A stretch of 64,000 nt of DNA, taken from positions 434,001-498,000 of the forward strand of contig NC_082415.1 of assembly GCF_004011695.2 (NCBI RefSeq), given 5' to 3'. Source of the stretch: Ascochyta rabiei. Lineage: Eukaryota; Ascomycota; Dothideomycetes; Pleosporales; Didymellaceae. The notes below the pieces were generated by a model, which was not told the origin of the DNA, searched no databases, and worked only from the letters and a program-made list of their open reading frames with translations. The position numbers and the translations under genes are program-made. This document shows, in pieces, positions 1 through 9,735 of this stretch. Numbering within the stretch: position 1 is the first letter of the stretch; each line of letters opens with the position of its first letter.

Positions 1-696
1 GTTCAGAGCACCAAGCTGGCTGAAGGAAGTGCACGATTTCCATTCTCGACAACAAATCGGCCTTGGCTCCAGAGGAGACAACCAAAGCAGCTGTTGATAT
101 GCTTGCGGGCGTCACTGTTGCTGCAATCGTGTCTTGAAGACCAGCTTACCTATTTTGACCTTAGCTGGCACTTGCCTCTGCGGCCGTCGTAGCGTCCAAC
201 CAGATGCAGCCTGGGATACTGGAATGCAGTCGCTGTTTCGGCGAGGCTGACACTATGTCATCGCAATGCTGTGTTTCCTGGCCTATGAGGGTGCTGTAGA
301 GAAGAATGGAGGTCATAGCTCTCGATACTCAGCTGTTCCAACAAAAGGTGGGAGTCTACAGCTATCTGAGGACAAAGGCCTGGCTGGCCAAGGCAAAACC
401 ATCTATCGTCGTTTGATAACGTGCCAAGAAAGCCGCCTTGACCGCCTCCTCATGTACACAGGAGTGGCGTGTCGTAAGCCGCTTTCCCATGCTAACATGA
501 AACGTTTGGAGAGCCAGCTTGTGTTCTGAGTGGTGACCTTCCTATCTGCCACTCGACAACCGATCACAGCCGCACGGAATACCTACCTCCTACCGCAAGC
601 GTCAACAGGGCCCGTGGTGCTTATCGCAGATCGACAAGCATTCAGCCCTCAGGATGTTGTTTCTCCGGAATGAAATTTCCCCAGCCTGTGATGTAA

Positions 697-866
697 CGAT
701 GTGTGATGTGCAATGCGTGATGTGCAATGCGTGATGTGCAGTGCGCGATGTGCAGTGCGTGATGTGCAGTGCGTGATGTGCAATGCGTGATGTGCAATGC
801 GTGATGTGCAATGTGTAATGTGCAATGTGTGATGTGTGATGTATGATGTGTGCTGTGTGATGTAGT
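697..866. repeat. Minisatellite, about 14-bp unit (gatgtgcaatgcgt)
   Basis: About twelve imperfect head-to-tail copies of gatgtgcaatgcgt are seen, with variants in which caatg becomes cagtg and cgtg becomes tgtg. The copies degenerate to an 8-bp gatgtgtg rhythm at the right end. Long open frames on the minus strand here are artefacts of the repeat. Confidence 0.9.
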
Positions 867-1370
867 GATCGTCGGGATAAACATTTGTTATGACGAAGAT
901 GCAGCGGCCCGGGTTCGTCGAGTTGCAGTGGGCAGTAGGAAGCTCGATGATCGACAGGCATCTGATATCACAGGTAGGTAAGGCGTTGCAAGGTTCTCCC
1001 GATAACGCGGATCCCAACCAAAGTACAGCCAGGGTTCGCTTCTGGAAACGCGTTGCAAGCGGCAACGGGTGTCGTGGCTCAGGGGAAGCGTTGTAGGGGA
1101 GTCGAGGAGTAGACGAGTGGCGAATTCTCTGTTGATGGGTGCCGCCTACGTGCCGCCGTCTGTGCGTTTGATGAGAGCGCGCCAGAAAGAGGGCCTAACA
1201 GATGGTAGACTCCACGGAGGGAGCAAGTTGCAACACAGAGCGCTTTCCGATCGGCCGTTTCTGGGAATTGTCCAACAGGCCCCAGGGTGGCCCTTGCTGA
1301 AGCGGGATGGAGGATGGAGCGCAGTGCTGCCACCAAGACGTGCAATGTTGGATCGAAGGACAGCAGAGTG

Positions 1371-1503
1371 CCTCCCCTCGTGTTCATCGATGGAGTCGAG
1401 TGGACGGGCGGCATACCTCCCTCATGTTCATCGATGGAGTCGAGTGAACGGGCGGAATACCTCCCTCGTGTTCGTCGATGGAGTCGAGTGGACGGGCGGA
1501 ATA
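1371..1503. repeat. Minisatellite, three copies of a 44-45 bp unit
   Basis: Three consecutive units start at 1371, 1416 and 1460. Each begins cctccct, contains tcgatggagtcgagtg, and ends in acgggcggaata or a one-base variant. A partial fourth copy (cctccctcg) follows at 1504. Frames on both strands stay open through it, so several short overlapping ORFs arise by chance. Confidence 0.9.
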
Positions 1504-2202
1504 CCTCCCTCGAGGTTCGGGAGCTTGCATGCCGAACGATGGATCCGTTCCGAAGGCTCGTCTGGACATAGCCGATAGCCATGCCAGCCCAGCCACATCA
1601 GCTACTTTTGGCCACGCCGCGACGAACCGGCGTCGATGCGGTTAGGGTCTGAAGGCCGTGCGTGTGTCCAGCGTCCAGCGTCCAGCGTGGTCAGGAGTCA
1701 GGACAGTTCACCAGACCCTGGCAGGCTCAAGCGCGCCCCGCCGGTAGTTGGCGTCGAGGCATGTGTGGGCTCGCGCAAATTGGCCGAGAGCCGGCGCGGT
1801 GGAGGTGGATGTTCGCAGCAAGGAGGCAGTCAAAGAATGAATAGCGAGGAGTGAGTTGCCGCTTGTCAAGCATGGCCGCGAGCATCGGTGACGAAAACTC
1901 GGGGAAAAGTTGAAGCCCTTCTCTGCGCTGCGGTTGGCCAGTGATAAGAAGAGGGACTAGTGAAACGGGGCTGTCGCCGTTGGCCGTTGGCCGGTCGCTG
2001 CTGGCTGTGGGCTGGTGGCTGTTGGCCGTTGTCCGCTGTGAAGGCCGAGTGTTGTGCGCGCTGGAGCCAAAAGGGGAGGGCATGAAGATCAGAGAGAGGT
2101 GAGGATGCAGCAGAATGGCAGTGTCCCATGTGTGCGTCCTGTCGCCTGCTCGCGGCTGTGCAGTGACATGGTGGACAGCAGCGCCGTTGTCCGCTACACA
2201 CG

Positions 2203-2278
2203 AGACAGGACGCAGGAGACAGACACAGGACGCAGGAGACAGACACAGGACGCAGACACAGGACGCTGGACACAGACA
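2203..2278. repeat. Short tandem repeat, acaggacgcaggagacagac unit
   Basis: Alternating acaggacgc and aggagacagac blocks repeat about three times, ending in a shortened acaggacgct copy. Confidence 0.8.
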
Positions 2279-2399
2279 TGTGCTTACAACCAGCCATGAA
2301 TAAGTGGCCGAGGTGGCCGTAGATAGCCTCAACAGAGCTACAGGGATGCTCCTTGGCGCGTGCTGAACGGGCGATTATGACCAGCGGCCACTTAATTCA

Positions 2400-3099
2400 C
2401 TGCTGGCCCCAGAGTGACAGAGCCTCACGCCCCCAGACAGCGACTGCTCTCTCCACACCCTCACGCGGCCTTTGTCCGAAAGCATAAGCCCGCCTTGCAC
2501 TGGACTGCTTCACCACCTCACCACCTCAACACCGCACCACCGCACCACTCTACCACCGCACCACTCTACTACCGCACCACTCCACCACTCCGCCACTCCA
2601 CCACTCTGCCACTCCGCCGCCGTTGTCTGCCCAGGCGATGCGCCGCTGAGCCAGCGCGGAGAATCGACACAGTAGTGGCCCCAGCGTCTGCTGCTGTACC
2701 ACCGCGTCCGTATCACCGACCGCTGCCCGTTGCTCTTATCGCGAGCCTCTACGCCTGCCGCCAATCAACAACGGCCGTCTGCCCCGTCTGCCCCGTCTGC
2801 CCTACCCCGTCTGCAGTCGCACACCACTCAGCAGCTGCCCTTCCCCAGGCTTGGTTGACCGCCCGTTGCACCGCGGCCCAGGCACCGACTGCTCTCGGCG
2901 CTGATCGCTGCCACTCGCCTTGTATCCTCCCTCCCTTCACCGCCAAGTCGGTCCCTATCAGCCCCATTCCTATTCCAATCCCGCGTCCAATCCCTGGCCC
3001 CTCGAGCGCACGCGCTGCACATAACAGCACTCGCCTGTCTCGCTCGCCCTCGCTACCCAACTCCCTCCAAACCCCTCCCGAACCTCGTCCACGGCCAGC
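2400..3099 (+). promoter_or_regulatory. Pyrimidine-rich putative promoter and 5' leader of the FYVE gene
   Basis: The top strand is strongly enriched in C and T. It includes a CACC-type low-complexity stretch (about 2505-2620) and many cctccc/ccattcc runs just before the start codon. Such CT-rich leaders are common before fungal genes. No TATA box is obvious. Extent is inferred from composition only. Confidence 0.4.
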
Positions 3100-3734
3100 A
3101 TGGCAACCCACCTCTCCACCGCGACTGCCATCCCCTCCCACCCTGCGCCCTACGCCCACCATGCCTACCGCAAGTCGGCCCAGTACTCGCCCACGGGCAC
3201 CCCCATGAACGTCTCGCCCACGTCGCCGCGCGAGACGCCCAACATGCTGCAATACCACAGGAGCATCCGTCCCGTCAAGCAGGCCCTCGGCGTCCCCGCC
3301 GCCCTCAGGAAGACGGAGCGCCCCGCCAAGCACTCTCCGCCCAAGCACGACTCGGCCTGCGCTTCACCTAGCACCGGCTGGGCCGTCAACGGCGGCTTCC
3401 CCAGCACAACCGACGGCGCCGCCACGCCCGTCTCCTACGTCAACAACGAGGACATGCACAGCATCTACAACGAGGTGCCCATGTCGCCCATGGCCGGCCC
3501 CATCACACGCAACCATTGGCAGGTACGTTGTTGCTTTTTTCTTATTGGTTGCCCATGGCGGTCCCAGCCTCCCGCGCTGTCGCGTGCCCTCTTGGCTCCT
3601 ACGTGCAGCCTTTGGGGTGGATCCTTCTAGCGCTGTCTGCGCCGACCGCCCGAGAGCGTCGCTCGCAACATGTGCACCTCGACGCCATGTGGCTGCACCT
3701 CAACGCCGCCAATGCCACTGCTGCTGTCGTCTTC

Positions 3735-3767
<33 letters not shown>

Positions 3768-4370
3768 GATGGTAGCTGCAAGTGCACAAGCATCGTCGAG
3801 TCGGCATCGACAGGACATGTTCTGCTCCCGTGTTCGCTTCGTCGCTCGTGCTGCCCCACGCTAGAGGCTGCAACTGTCGCAGGGCCTTGTTTGCCTCGCT
3901 GCAGCCTCGGCTTCAACAAAAATGGAGCCGTGGGGCCATGGCACGCTCCCTGTCGTTGCTGTCAACCATTCTAGATCAGTTGTACTAACGCCCCTTTCTA
4001 GGCAGACGGATCCACATCAGCATGCTCGGCGCCCTCGTGCCAGGCACCCTTTGGCCTGTTCAACCGCCGCCATCACTGCAGAAAGTGCGGCGGCATCTTC
4101 TGCGCCCAGGACTCGTCCAAGCAGGTCCGCCTCGACGAACTTGCACGTTTCCATCCCGAGGGCGAGTGGCACCGCGCCTGCGATCGCTGCCACAGCTCGT
4201 TCCGCGAATGGGAGCACCTCCGCCTGAGCCGCAGCAACAGCGAGAGCTCGAGCAACAGCGGCGCCGGAGCACAGCCCGTCCAAGCCCCCGTAGCAGCCAA
4301 GCGTCCGGAGGCCCGTGTCGGCAGCCTTGCGCAAAGCTTCCAGGGCGCCTGGAACTGGAGCACCTTTTAG
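3100..4370 (+). CDS. FYVE zinc-finger protein (263 aa, two exons)
   Basis: Exon 1 is 3100-3522 and exon 2 is 4002-4370, joined in phase 0. The intron (3523-4001) has a gtacgt donor, a perfect TACTAAC branch site at 3982-3988 and a ctag acceptor. At 479 nt it is long for a fungus. The joined protein places the WxxD motif (HWQAD) across the junction, followed by CxxC, the RRHHCRKCG phosphoinositide-binding motif (about residues 165-173), FC, and a final CDRCH pair. This is the complete eight-ligand FYVE pattern. Known role of the family: binding phosphatidylinositol-3-phosphate on endosomal or vacuolar membranes. The first 140 residues are Pro/Ser/Thr-rich and look disordered; the tail after the finger is short and Ser-rich. 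Without a VHS, RING or kinase domain the specific orthologue cannot be named. Confidence 0.9.
3738..3766 (+). repeat. (GTC)n microsatellite inside the FYVE intron
   Basis: About ten GTC triplets lie in the middle of the long intron of the FYVE gene. They create poly-Ser, poly-Val and poly-Asp frames on both strands that are not coding. Confidence 0.85.
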
Positions 4371-5375
4371 ATTTTCTCTCCCAAGTTTTCCCAACTCCAA
4401 CACGCTGCACGGGCGGATTCTATTTCCCTCTCTTTCCGATTCGATGATATCCGGACGACTCGTACACGGTACACATGGTACTCGACAGTCCACCTCTTCA
4501 CCTGCACAACAGCATTGCATCGGCGTCCTGCATTTACATGGTCAGACGGGCGGCATTTTGCATTGCACAGCGCTTCAGCGTTTCCTTCCTGTGGTACTCT
4601 TGGAGGTCCGTAGACGGCCGACGGTCGACGGTCGACGGTGGCCGATGGAGATGACTGATGCAGAGAGTAGCCAAACGATTAGGCGTTTTGATTTTGCGGT
4701 GTGGTGATTGTGTTTTGAGGGAGCTCGCTAGGCTCTGGCGTTCTGAGTCGCTTTGGAGTTATGGCTCCCGCGGCGCGTAGACGGTACGACAGTCACGATG
4801 GGTAATGGCGTAATGGAATATGAATGAAAGACCAAATCAATCACTTTGCGATGTTGAGTGCGTGGTGCCAGAGTAGCGTGATGGCAGTGGCAGTTTGTTG
4901 ACCGTAGGGAGCTGGTCTGGTGATGGCGGTGCACGCACAAGGCAGATAGGGGTGACCCTGCTAAGGTGGGCAGGTTCGACAGGGCAGACAGGAGACAGGA
5001 ACAGCCCACGGGCAGCTTAAGAGGACCAAGGCGCGTACTTGGGTAGCGAATTGGGTCGATGACGAGCGCAGAGACAGTGCAGATGGTGCTAGACTACGTC
5101 GTGACCTACGGGGCGCAGCGTGAGCTGCTATTGGTCAGGACTTTCTGGTCCCTGGATGTCGCCTTTTTCTGTGGCCATGACAATTGCACTCCCCATCCAG
5201 CCGTACACCCCCACCCTGTCCTAGGCCTTCCCGACCAGGTACCCGGGCCCACGATATTTTGTGTTGCTTCTTAGCTGCACCCACCATACGCTCTTTGCTG
5301 CCCCGAGCGTTGGGGGGCGCGCTGGCTGTAGCCCCCGCGGGAGTCTTCCCACTATCAAGACGGCTGCTTGCGACC
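4371..5375. other. Intergenic region between the FYVE gene and DUS1
   Basis: No gene supported. It contains a small cggtcgacggtcgacggt duplication near 4619-4638. The region serves as 3' flank of the FYVE gene and promoter of DUS1. No clear TATA box or terminator was recognised. Confidence 0.6.
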
Positions 5376-7320
5376 ATGGCCTCGGAGACGGCGCCAAGCG
5401 TGCAGACGCATGGCAACAGCAACAGCAACGGCAACAGCAACGGCAACAGCAACGGCAACAGCAACGGCAACAGCAACGGCAACGGCAACAGCAACGGCAA
5501 CAGCAACGGCAACAGCAACAGCAGCAGCAACAACAACAACAACGGCAATGGCAATGGCAATGGCATGACACCTGCACGTGGCAGCAAAGTAAAACTGCAC
5601 GGGCGCGCATTCTACGAGAGCATTGGGAGCCCCAAGCTCATCCTCGCCCCCATGGTGGAGCAATCAGAGTTTGTATGTCTCGTCGAGTTGCTCTCTCTCT
5701 CTCTCCTCCTGGTCAAGCCACTGACAGCAGACGGTGCAGGCATGGCGACTGCTCTCACGCTCTTTCCTCCCTCCCGCGCAGCAGACAAACCTCCTAGCCT
5801 ACTCGCCCATGTTCCACTCGAAGATGTTCGGTGACAAGGCGCACTACCGCGACTCACACTTTCAACCCCTCAAGTCGACCCTACCTTCGCCCCCAGACAG
5901 CTACCACGTCTCTCAGCTGCCAGTCTCGGAGAGACATCTCGACGGCAACCCTGCATTCGATCGACCGCTCACGGTGCAGTTCTGCTCAAACGACCCCGAC
6001 GACCTGCTTGCGGCTGCCAAACACGTCGCGCCCTTCTGCGATGCGGTAGACCTGAACTTGGGATGCCCACAAGGCATTGCCAAGAGGGGCAAATACGGTG
6101 CGTTTCTGCAGGAGGACTGGGGCCTCATCGCAAGGATGATCAGGAAAGTACACGACGAGCTGGACGTCCCCATCACCGCCAAGATGCGCGTTCTTGAGAC
6201 CAAGGAGAAAACGCTGGAGTACGCAAAGACCATCCTGGATGCCGGCGCGAGCATCATCACAGTGCACGGCCGGCGGAGAGAACAGAAGGGACACAACACA
6301 GGACTGGCGGACTGGACTATCCTGCGCTACTTGCGAGACAATTTGCCCAAGGACACGGTCATGTTCGCCAACGGGAACATCTTGCAACATGCCGATATCC
6401 AGGCTTGTTTGGACGCTACAGGCGCAGACGGTGTCATGAGCGCTGAAGCAAACCTCTACGACCCTACCGTATTTGCCGAGCCGCCTGCAGTAGGAGAAGA
6501 AGGCCGCGAATACTGGCGCGGCAGGGATGGCAAGGGTGGATACAGGATGGATGCAGTCATGAGGCGGTACATGGACATCATCCACAAGTATGCGCTTGGC
6601 CAAGAACCACCAACAAGAAAGCCGCTGTGGATGCCAGGCGACCCAGAAGAGCCGGCACAAGAAGCTCCGGACGAAGAAGAAGGCCCGCCAAAGAAGAAGC
6701 AGAAGCAGACACAGACACAGACACCGAAGACAGCTGAGAAGAAGGGACAGCGCACCTCCAACCCCAACTTGACTGCCATGCAGGCGCATCTCTTCCATCT
6801 CCTGCGACCACTGGTATCGCAGCACCACAACGTCCGCGATGCGCTTGCCCGATCAAGGACTGGCGACATCGACGCCTTTGAGAATGTCCTGAAGCTCACC
6901 GAAGCAGCCGTCAAGGAAGGCATAGCTGCATACGAGGCAGAACAAGCCAGCGGCACCGCAAACACTAACCCCGTAGCCACCGATCAGCCTCTCGAAGACC
7001 TAGATCCTTACGAGTCCTCACTAGCCACTGTCGCGCGCTGCAAGCGCCCATACTGGGTCTGCCAGCCCTATGTGCGACCGCTGCCCAAGGAGGCAATTGA
7101 GAAGGGCAGCATGAGTCTGAGTAAGAAAGAGAAGCGCAGACTAGAGATGGAGGCCGAAGAGGCGAAGAAGGCTGGGCTGGAGCCTGAGGGAAGGGTGCAA
7201 AGGGAGGACGTGGACAATGGTGACGTGAGGAGTAGAGAGAGCTTGGAGGTGAATGAGAAGAGAGCGGAGAAGAGCGAGGGCGTTGTCGAGGAGCCGAAAG
7301 AGGGCGTGGTTTGTGGGTAA
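5376..7320 (+). CDS. DUS1: tRNA-dihydrouridine synthase, Dus1 type (625 aa, two exons)
   Basis: Exons are 5376-5672 and 5740-7320, with a 67-nt phase-0 intron (gtatgt...gcag). The splice joins LAPMVEQSEF to AWRLLSR, restoring the FMN-barrel start typical of Dus enzymes. Further family marks are NLGCPQGIAKRGKYGAFL with the catalytic Cys at about residue 208, the KMRVL strand, TVHGRRREQKG with GLADW, and the FANGNI phosphate-binding turn. Family role: FMN/NADPH-dependent reduction of uridine to dihydrouridine in the tRNA D-loop (Dus1 modifies positions 16 and 17). The C-terminal third carries a Lys/Glu-rich low-complexity stretch and a conserved-looking CKRPYWVCQPYVRP block. The N-terminus contains a long Asn-Ser-Asn-Gly repeat encoded by a microsatellite. 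The ATG at 5376 is chosen because it opens the joined frame in a good cgaccATGG context. Confidence 0.93.
5409..5570 (+). repeat. In-frame coding microsatellite (aacggcaacagc) in DUS1
   Basis: A run of about a dozen aacggcaacagc-type units, then agcagcaacaacaac and ggcaatggcaat, encodes an Asn/Ser/Gly tract at about residues 14-65 of DUS1. All six frames stay open through it, giving spurious poly-Gln, poly-Ala, poly-Thr, poly-Leu and poly-Cys ORFs. Confidence 0.9.
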
Positions 7321-7693
7321 GGTAAGTAGTAAGAGATGGGACGCGATATACCCGATCAAGACTTCAAACACCAACGTCAATAGTGACTTCAAGAGTGAGC
7401 TGCTGATTGTATATGGTCTGGGTTGCACACAGCCACTTACCATGATATGTTCGTATCACTGACACCGCCCCCATCCGCCTTGTCGTCCAGAAAGAACCTC
7501 AAGCTCCACAGGCTTGGGTTTGCTCTAAACTGGAGTATGAGGTACTGCTCTGTCATTGTAACCCGTCGCTGGCGCAACATCGCTCAGGTCAAGTCGCCTT
7601 CACCTCAGAACGACACGAGTCCTCTAAACACAAAAAAGCGATCTCTGACCTGGTTACCTCTTTCTGCTCAACCGCTGCGACTGGCTCAGCGCT

Positions 7694-8695
7694 ATGGCGA
7701 TCACACGAAGCCAGACCGCCAAAACGAGAGATGGCCTTCGGAGCCGCCTACCACAGCTTCAAAAGGCGCACGAACGCTCGCGAGAAGAAGTCCACCCCTC
7801 AATTCTGCGGTCAGCGAAGGTGAGAAAGGAAAAGCTCCATGTCAGAAGACACAGGTTACAGCGCATATGCGACTCGATTCTCGGTCCCAAACCCACCTTT
7901 CCTGGCACCATCATCATACCCGACTCAGTCGTTGCGAAACTCGAAGACGCCACACGCCTACAAAACATAGAAAACGATCTTAAACTACGCCAAGCACAAG
8001 TCTGTTGGGTCGATGGCTCGAACCGGAATGGCTTTCTAGGTGCTGGTGTGGTATGGCGCGATTCTGAACAGCTTTACTCAGCCAGTTACCAGCTCGGTCC
8101 AAACACTAAAGGCGACAGCACCGACGCCGAAGTCATCGCCATCGCCGCCGCCCTGGGACGAGCGAAGAAATACACCCAGAGGGGGCATCAGTATCAACTT
8201 GTCCGGATTTACTCAGATGCTCGCGAAGTATTGAAACATATTAGAAATGGTACCTGCCACGCCGTAGGGCCGCTGTTGGTGAGGAAGACTGCGCTTGAGG
8301 GCTTATACGCACGCGCATATTGGCTTAAAGCGCACAAGGTACGCGTCGAGCTGATATGGGTCAAAGGGCATGCCAACAGCGAGGGGAATCAATCGGCGGA
8401 TGCAGTTGCTTCCAATGCAGTGTCTGAACAGATCATCACTCGTAACGCGACTCCATCCACTTCCTGCATTCCCAAGACTGTAAACGACGTCCCAGATCTG
8501 TGGAAGAGTCTTGGTCAAGATTGGGTCGATGAGTGGCTCTGGCGTGCAAATGATGCTCGGACGCGGACTAGTCGGAACCTAACAGGAGACGTTCGTTGGA
8601 AGCAGGTAGTGGCATGGCAGCGATCACACAACATGCAGTATCCACTGCGGTCCCTTGTGTTCAAGTATAAAATCAGGACCTCCAACACGCTCTGA
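7694..8695 (+). CDS. Stand-alone RNase H-fold protein, probably retrotransposon-derived (333 aa)
   Basis: A single uninterrupted frame from ATG 7694. Residues about 102-240 form an RNase H type I domain with all four acidic residues in order: Asp107 in VCWVDGS, Glu146 in STDAEVIAI, Asp175 in IYSDAREVL and Asp236 in NQSADAVA, preceded by WVKGHANSEG. This is the arrangement found at the C-terminus of LINE-type polymerases and in free-standing fungal RNase H proteins. Catalytic competence is inferred from the intact residues. No reverse transcriptase is found next to it. The first 100 residues are basic and unassigned. The stop at 8693-8695 falls directly after a basic FKYKIRTSNTL segment, so a truncated C-terminus is possible. 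Codon use and GC content match neighbouring host genes and show no RIP damage. Confidence 0.8.
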   Translation: MAITRSQTAKTRDGLRSRLPQLQKAHERSREEVHPSILRSAKVRKEKLHVRRHRLQRICDSILGPKPTFPGTIIIPDSVVAKLEDATRLQNIENDLKLRQAQVCWVDGSNRNGFLGAGVVWRDSEQLYSASYQLGPNTKGDSTDAEVIAIAAALGRAKKYTQRGHQYQLVRIYSDAREVLKHIRNGTCHAVGPLLVRKTALEGLYARAYWLKAHKVRVELIWVKGHANSEGNQSADAVASNAVSEQIITRNATPSTSCIPKTVNDVPDLWKSLGQDWVDEWLWRANDARTRTSRNLTGDVRWKQVVAWQRSHNMQYPLRSLVFKYKIRTSNTL

Positions 8696-9735
8696 GCAAG
8701 ACCACACAGCGATAAGAGTTTCTGAAGACAGACAGGCATGTCTAAACGAAGCCACACTCTTCCACACAGCTTTGCTACAGCACATGCTTGCGCAGACGAA
8801 GCAACCCGGTTATGGTATCAGCTCAAAAACCCTCCTGGCAGCCCTCAATCCTCGCAAGTAGGAGATATCATTACTATGTTGGACAACTTCCCACTGTACG
8901 AGCTCAAGTTGTCTGCAGAAGTAGGTGAAACTGTGGGACTTTTGCGGAAAACAATGAAGTTGGCCCAATAGATCCGAGCGTAACGACTACGGCTCTCCAG
9001 CGATCGAGGGTCAAGATCTATAACGCTGAAAGAAGGGTACACGAATTAGGCTACAAGAACCAGGTCATGGAAGTCTACCACTGAACGAACGCAAACGAGA
9101 GTGAAAGAAGCCATGCGACTCACAGTATTCTTAGGCTGTCCATGTATCGATCTGCGTACTGGAGAGCCAGATCGCATCGCCGCACTCACGTATTGGAAAT
9201 CAGTGGAATAAATGCGCCTGGGATACTTGTTTACAGTCTGCGCACAGCTGACAAGAACGATTGAGACTAAAGTTGAGATCATGTGCATCGCGTTTGGCCT
9301 AAGGTGTTAAGCGAAGTCACTGTACATTATCGCATCATGCGGACTGGGTGTGACCTGCATGCGAGCTTCCGCGTCACTCGTCGTACAGGCGGGGTTCATG
9401 TGGACAATGAACCAGACTTGTTGACAGCGGCGAGGTTTCGAATAGCTTTACAATCCCCGCCAGAATTTGATGACCTGGTCCTGGATTCTTGGGAGCACTA
9501 TTACAATCGGTACTTTTGGTACAATGGTTGTTCTCGCTGGCACAAGCTTCCACATTGCACAAGACGTTCGGGGAAAAGAAAAACAGAACTGTTACTTTCA
9601 CTTCACCTTCACCATTGAGCTCACTCATACGACGCACACACCCTGGAGAGTTGGTCTGGTGAAATTACTTGTTGAACAGTACGCCTTCTCCCCTCCGCAT
9701 CCTCACTCAACTTAACATCGGCCCATTTGTCAGAA
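8696..9735. other. Intergenic region, no supported gene
   Basis: Short frames at 8738-8971 (+) and 9283-9618 (+) lack domains, good start contexts or splice continuity. The 8738-8971 frame could be a detached tail of the RNase H gene in another frame, but I have no independent support for that. Confidence 0.5.

Larger units (their letters stand above)
1..3099. other. Non-coding region upstream of the FYVE gene; no supported gene
   Basis: No open frame here shows a recognisable domain, intron-joined continuation or consistent coding character. The frames that exist are short and overlap on both strands. The segment carries three separate minisatellites (listed individually) and, from about 2400, a pyrimidine-rich and CAC-rich stretch running up to the ATG at 3100. 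That last part resembles a fungal promoter and 5' leader. A gene with its end outside the left edge cannot be excluded. Confidence 0.6.

Noticed and set aside
602..1065. Minus-strand open frames rich in His/Thr/Ile
   Set aside because: They are translations of the 14-bp minisatellite in several frames, without domain or start support.
2414..3348. Long overlapping frames on both strands (264 and 199 codons)
   Set aside because: Low-complexity Pro/His/Thr or Gly/Arg products of the C-rich leader. The supported gene starts at 3100 in its own frame.
5135..5663. Poly-Leu, poly-Cys and poly-Val frames on the minus strand
   Set aside because: Shadows of the Asn/Ser/Gly-encoding microsatellite of DUS1.
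5986..6980. Minus-strand frames of 174-280 codons across DUS1
   Set aside because: Antisense to a strongly conserved coding exon; no domain.
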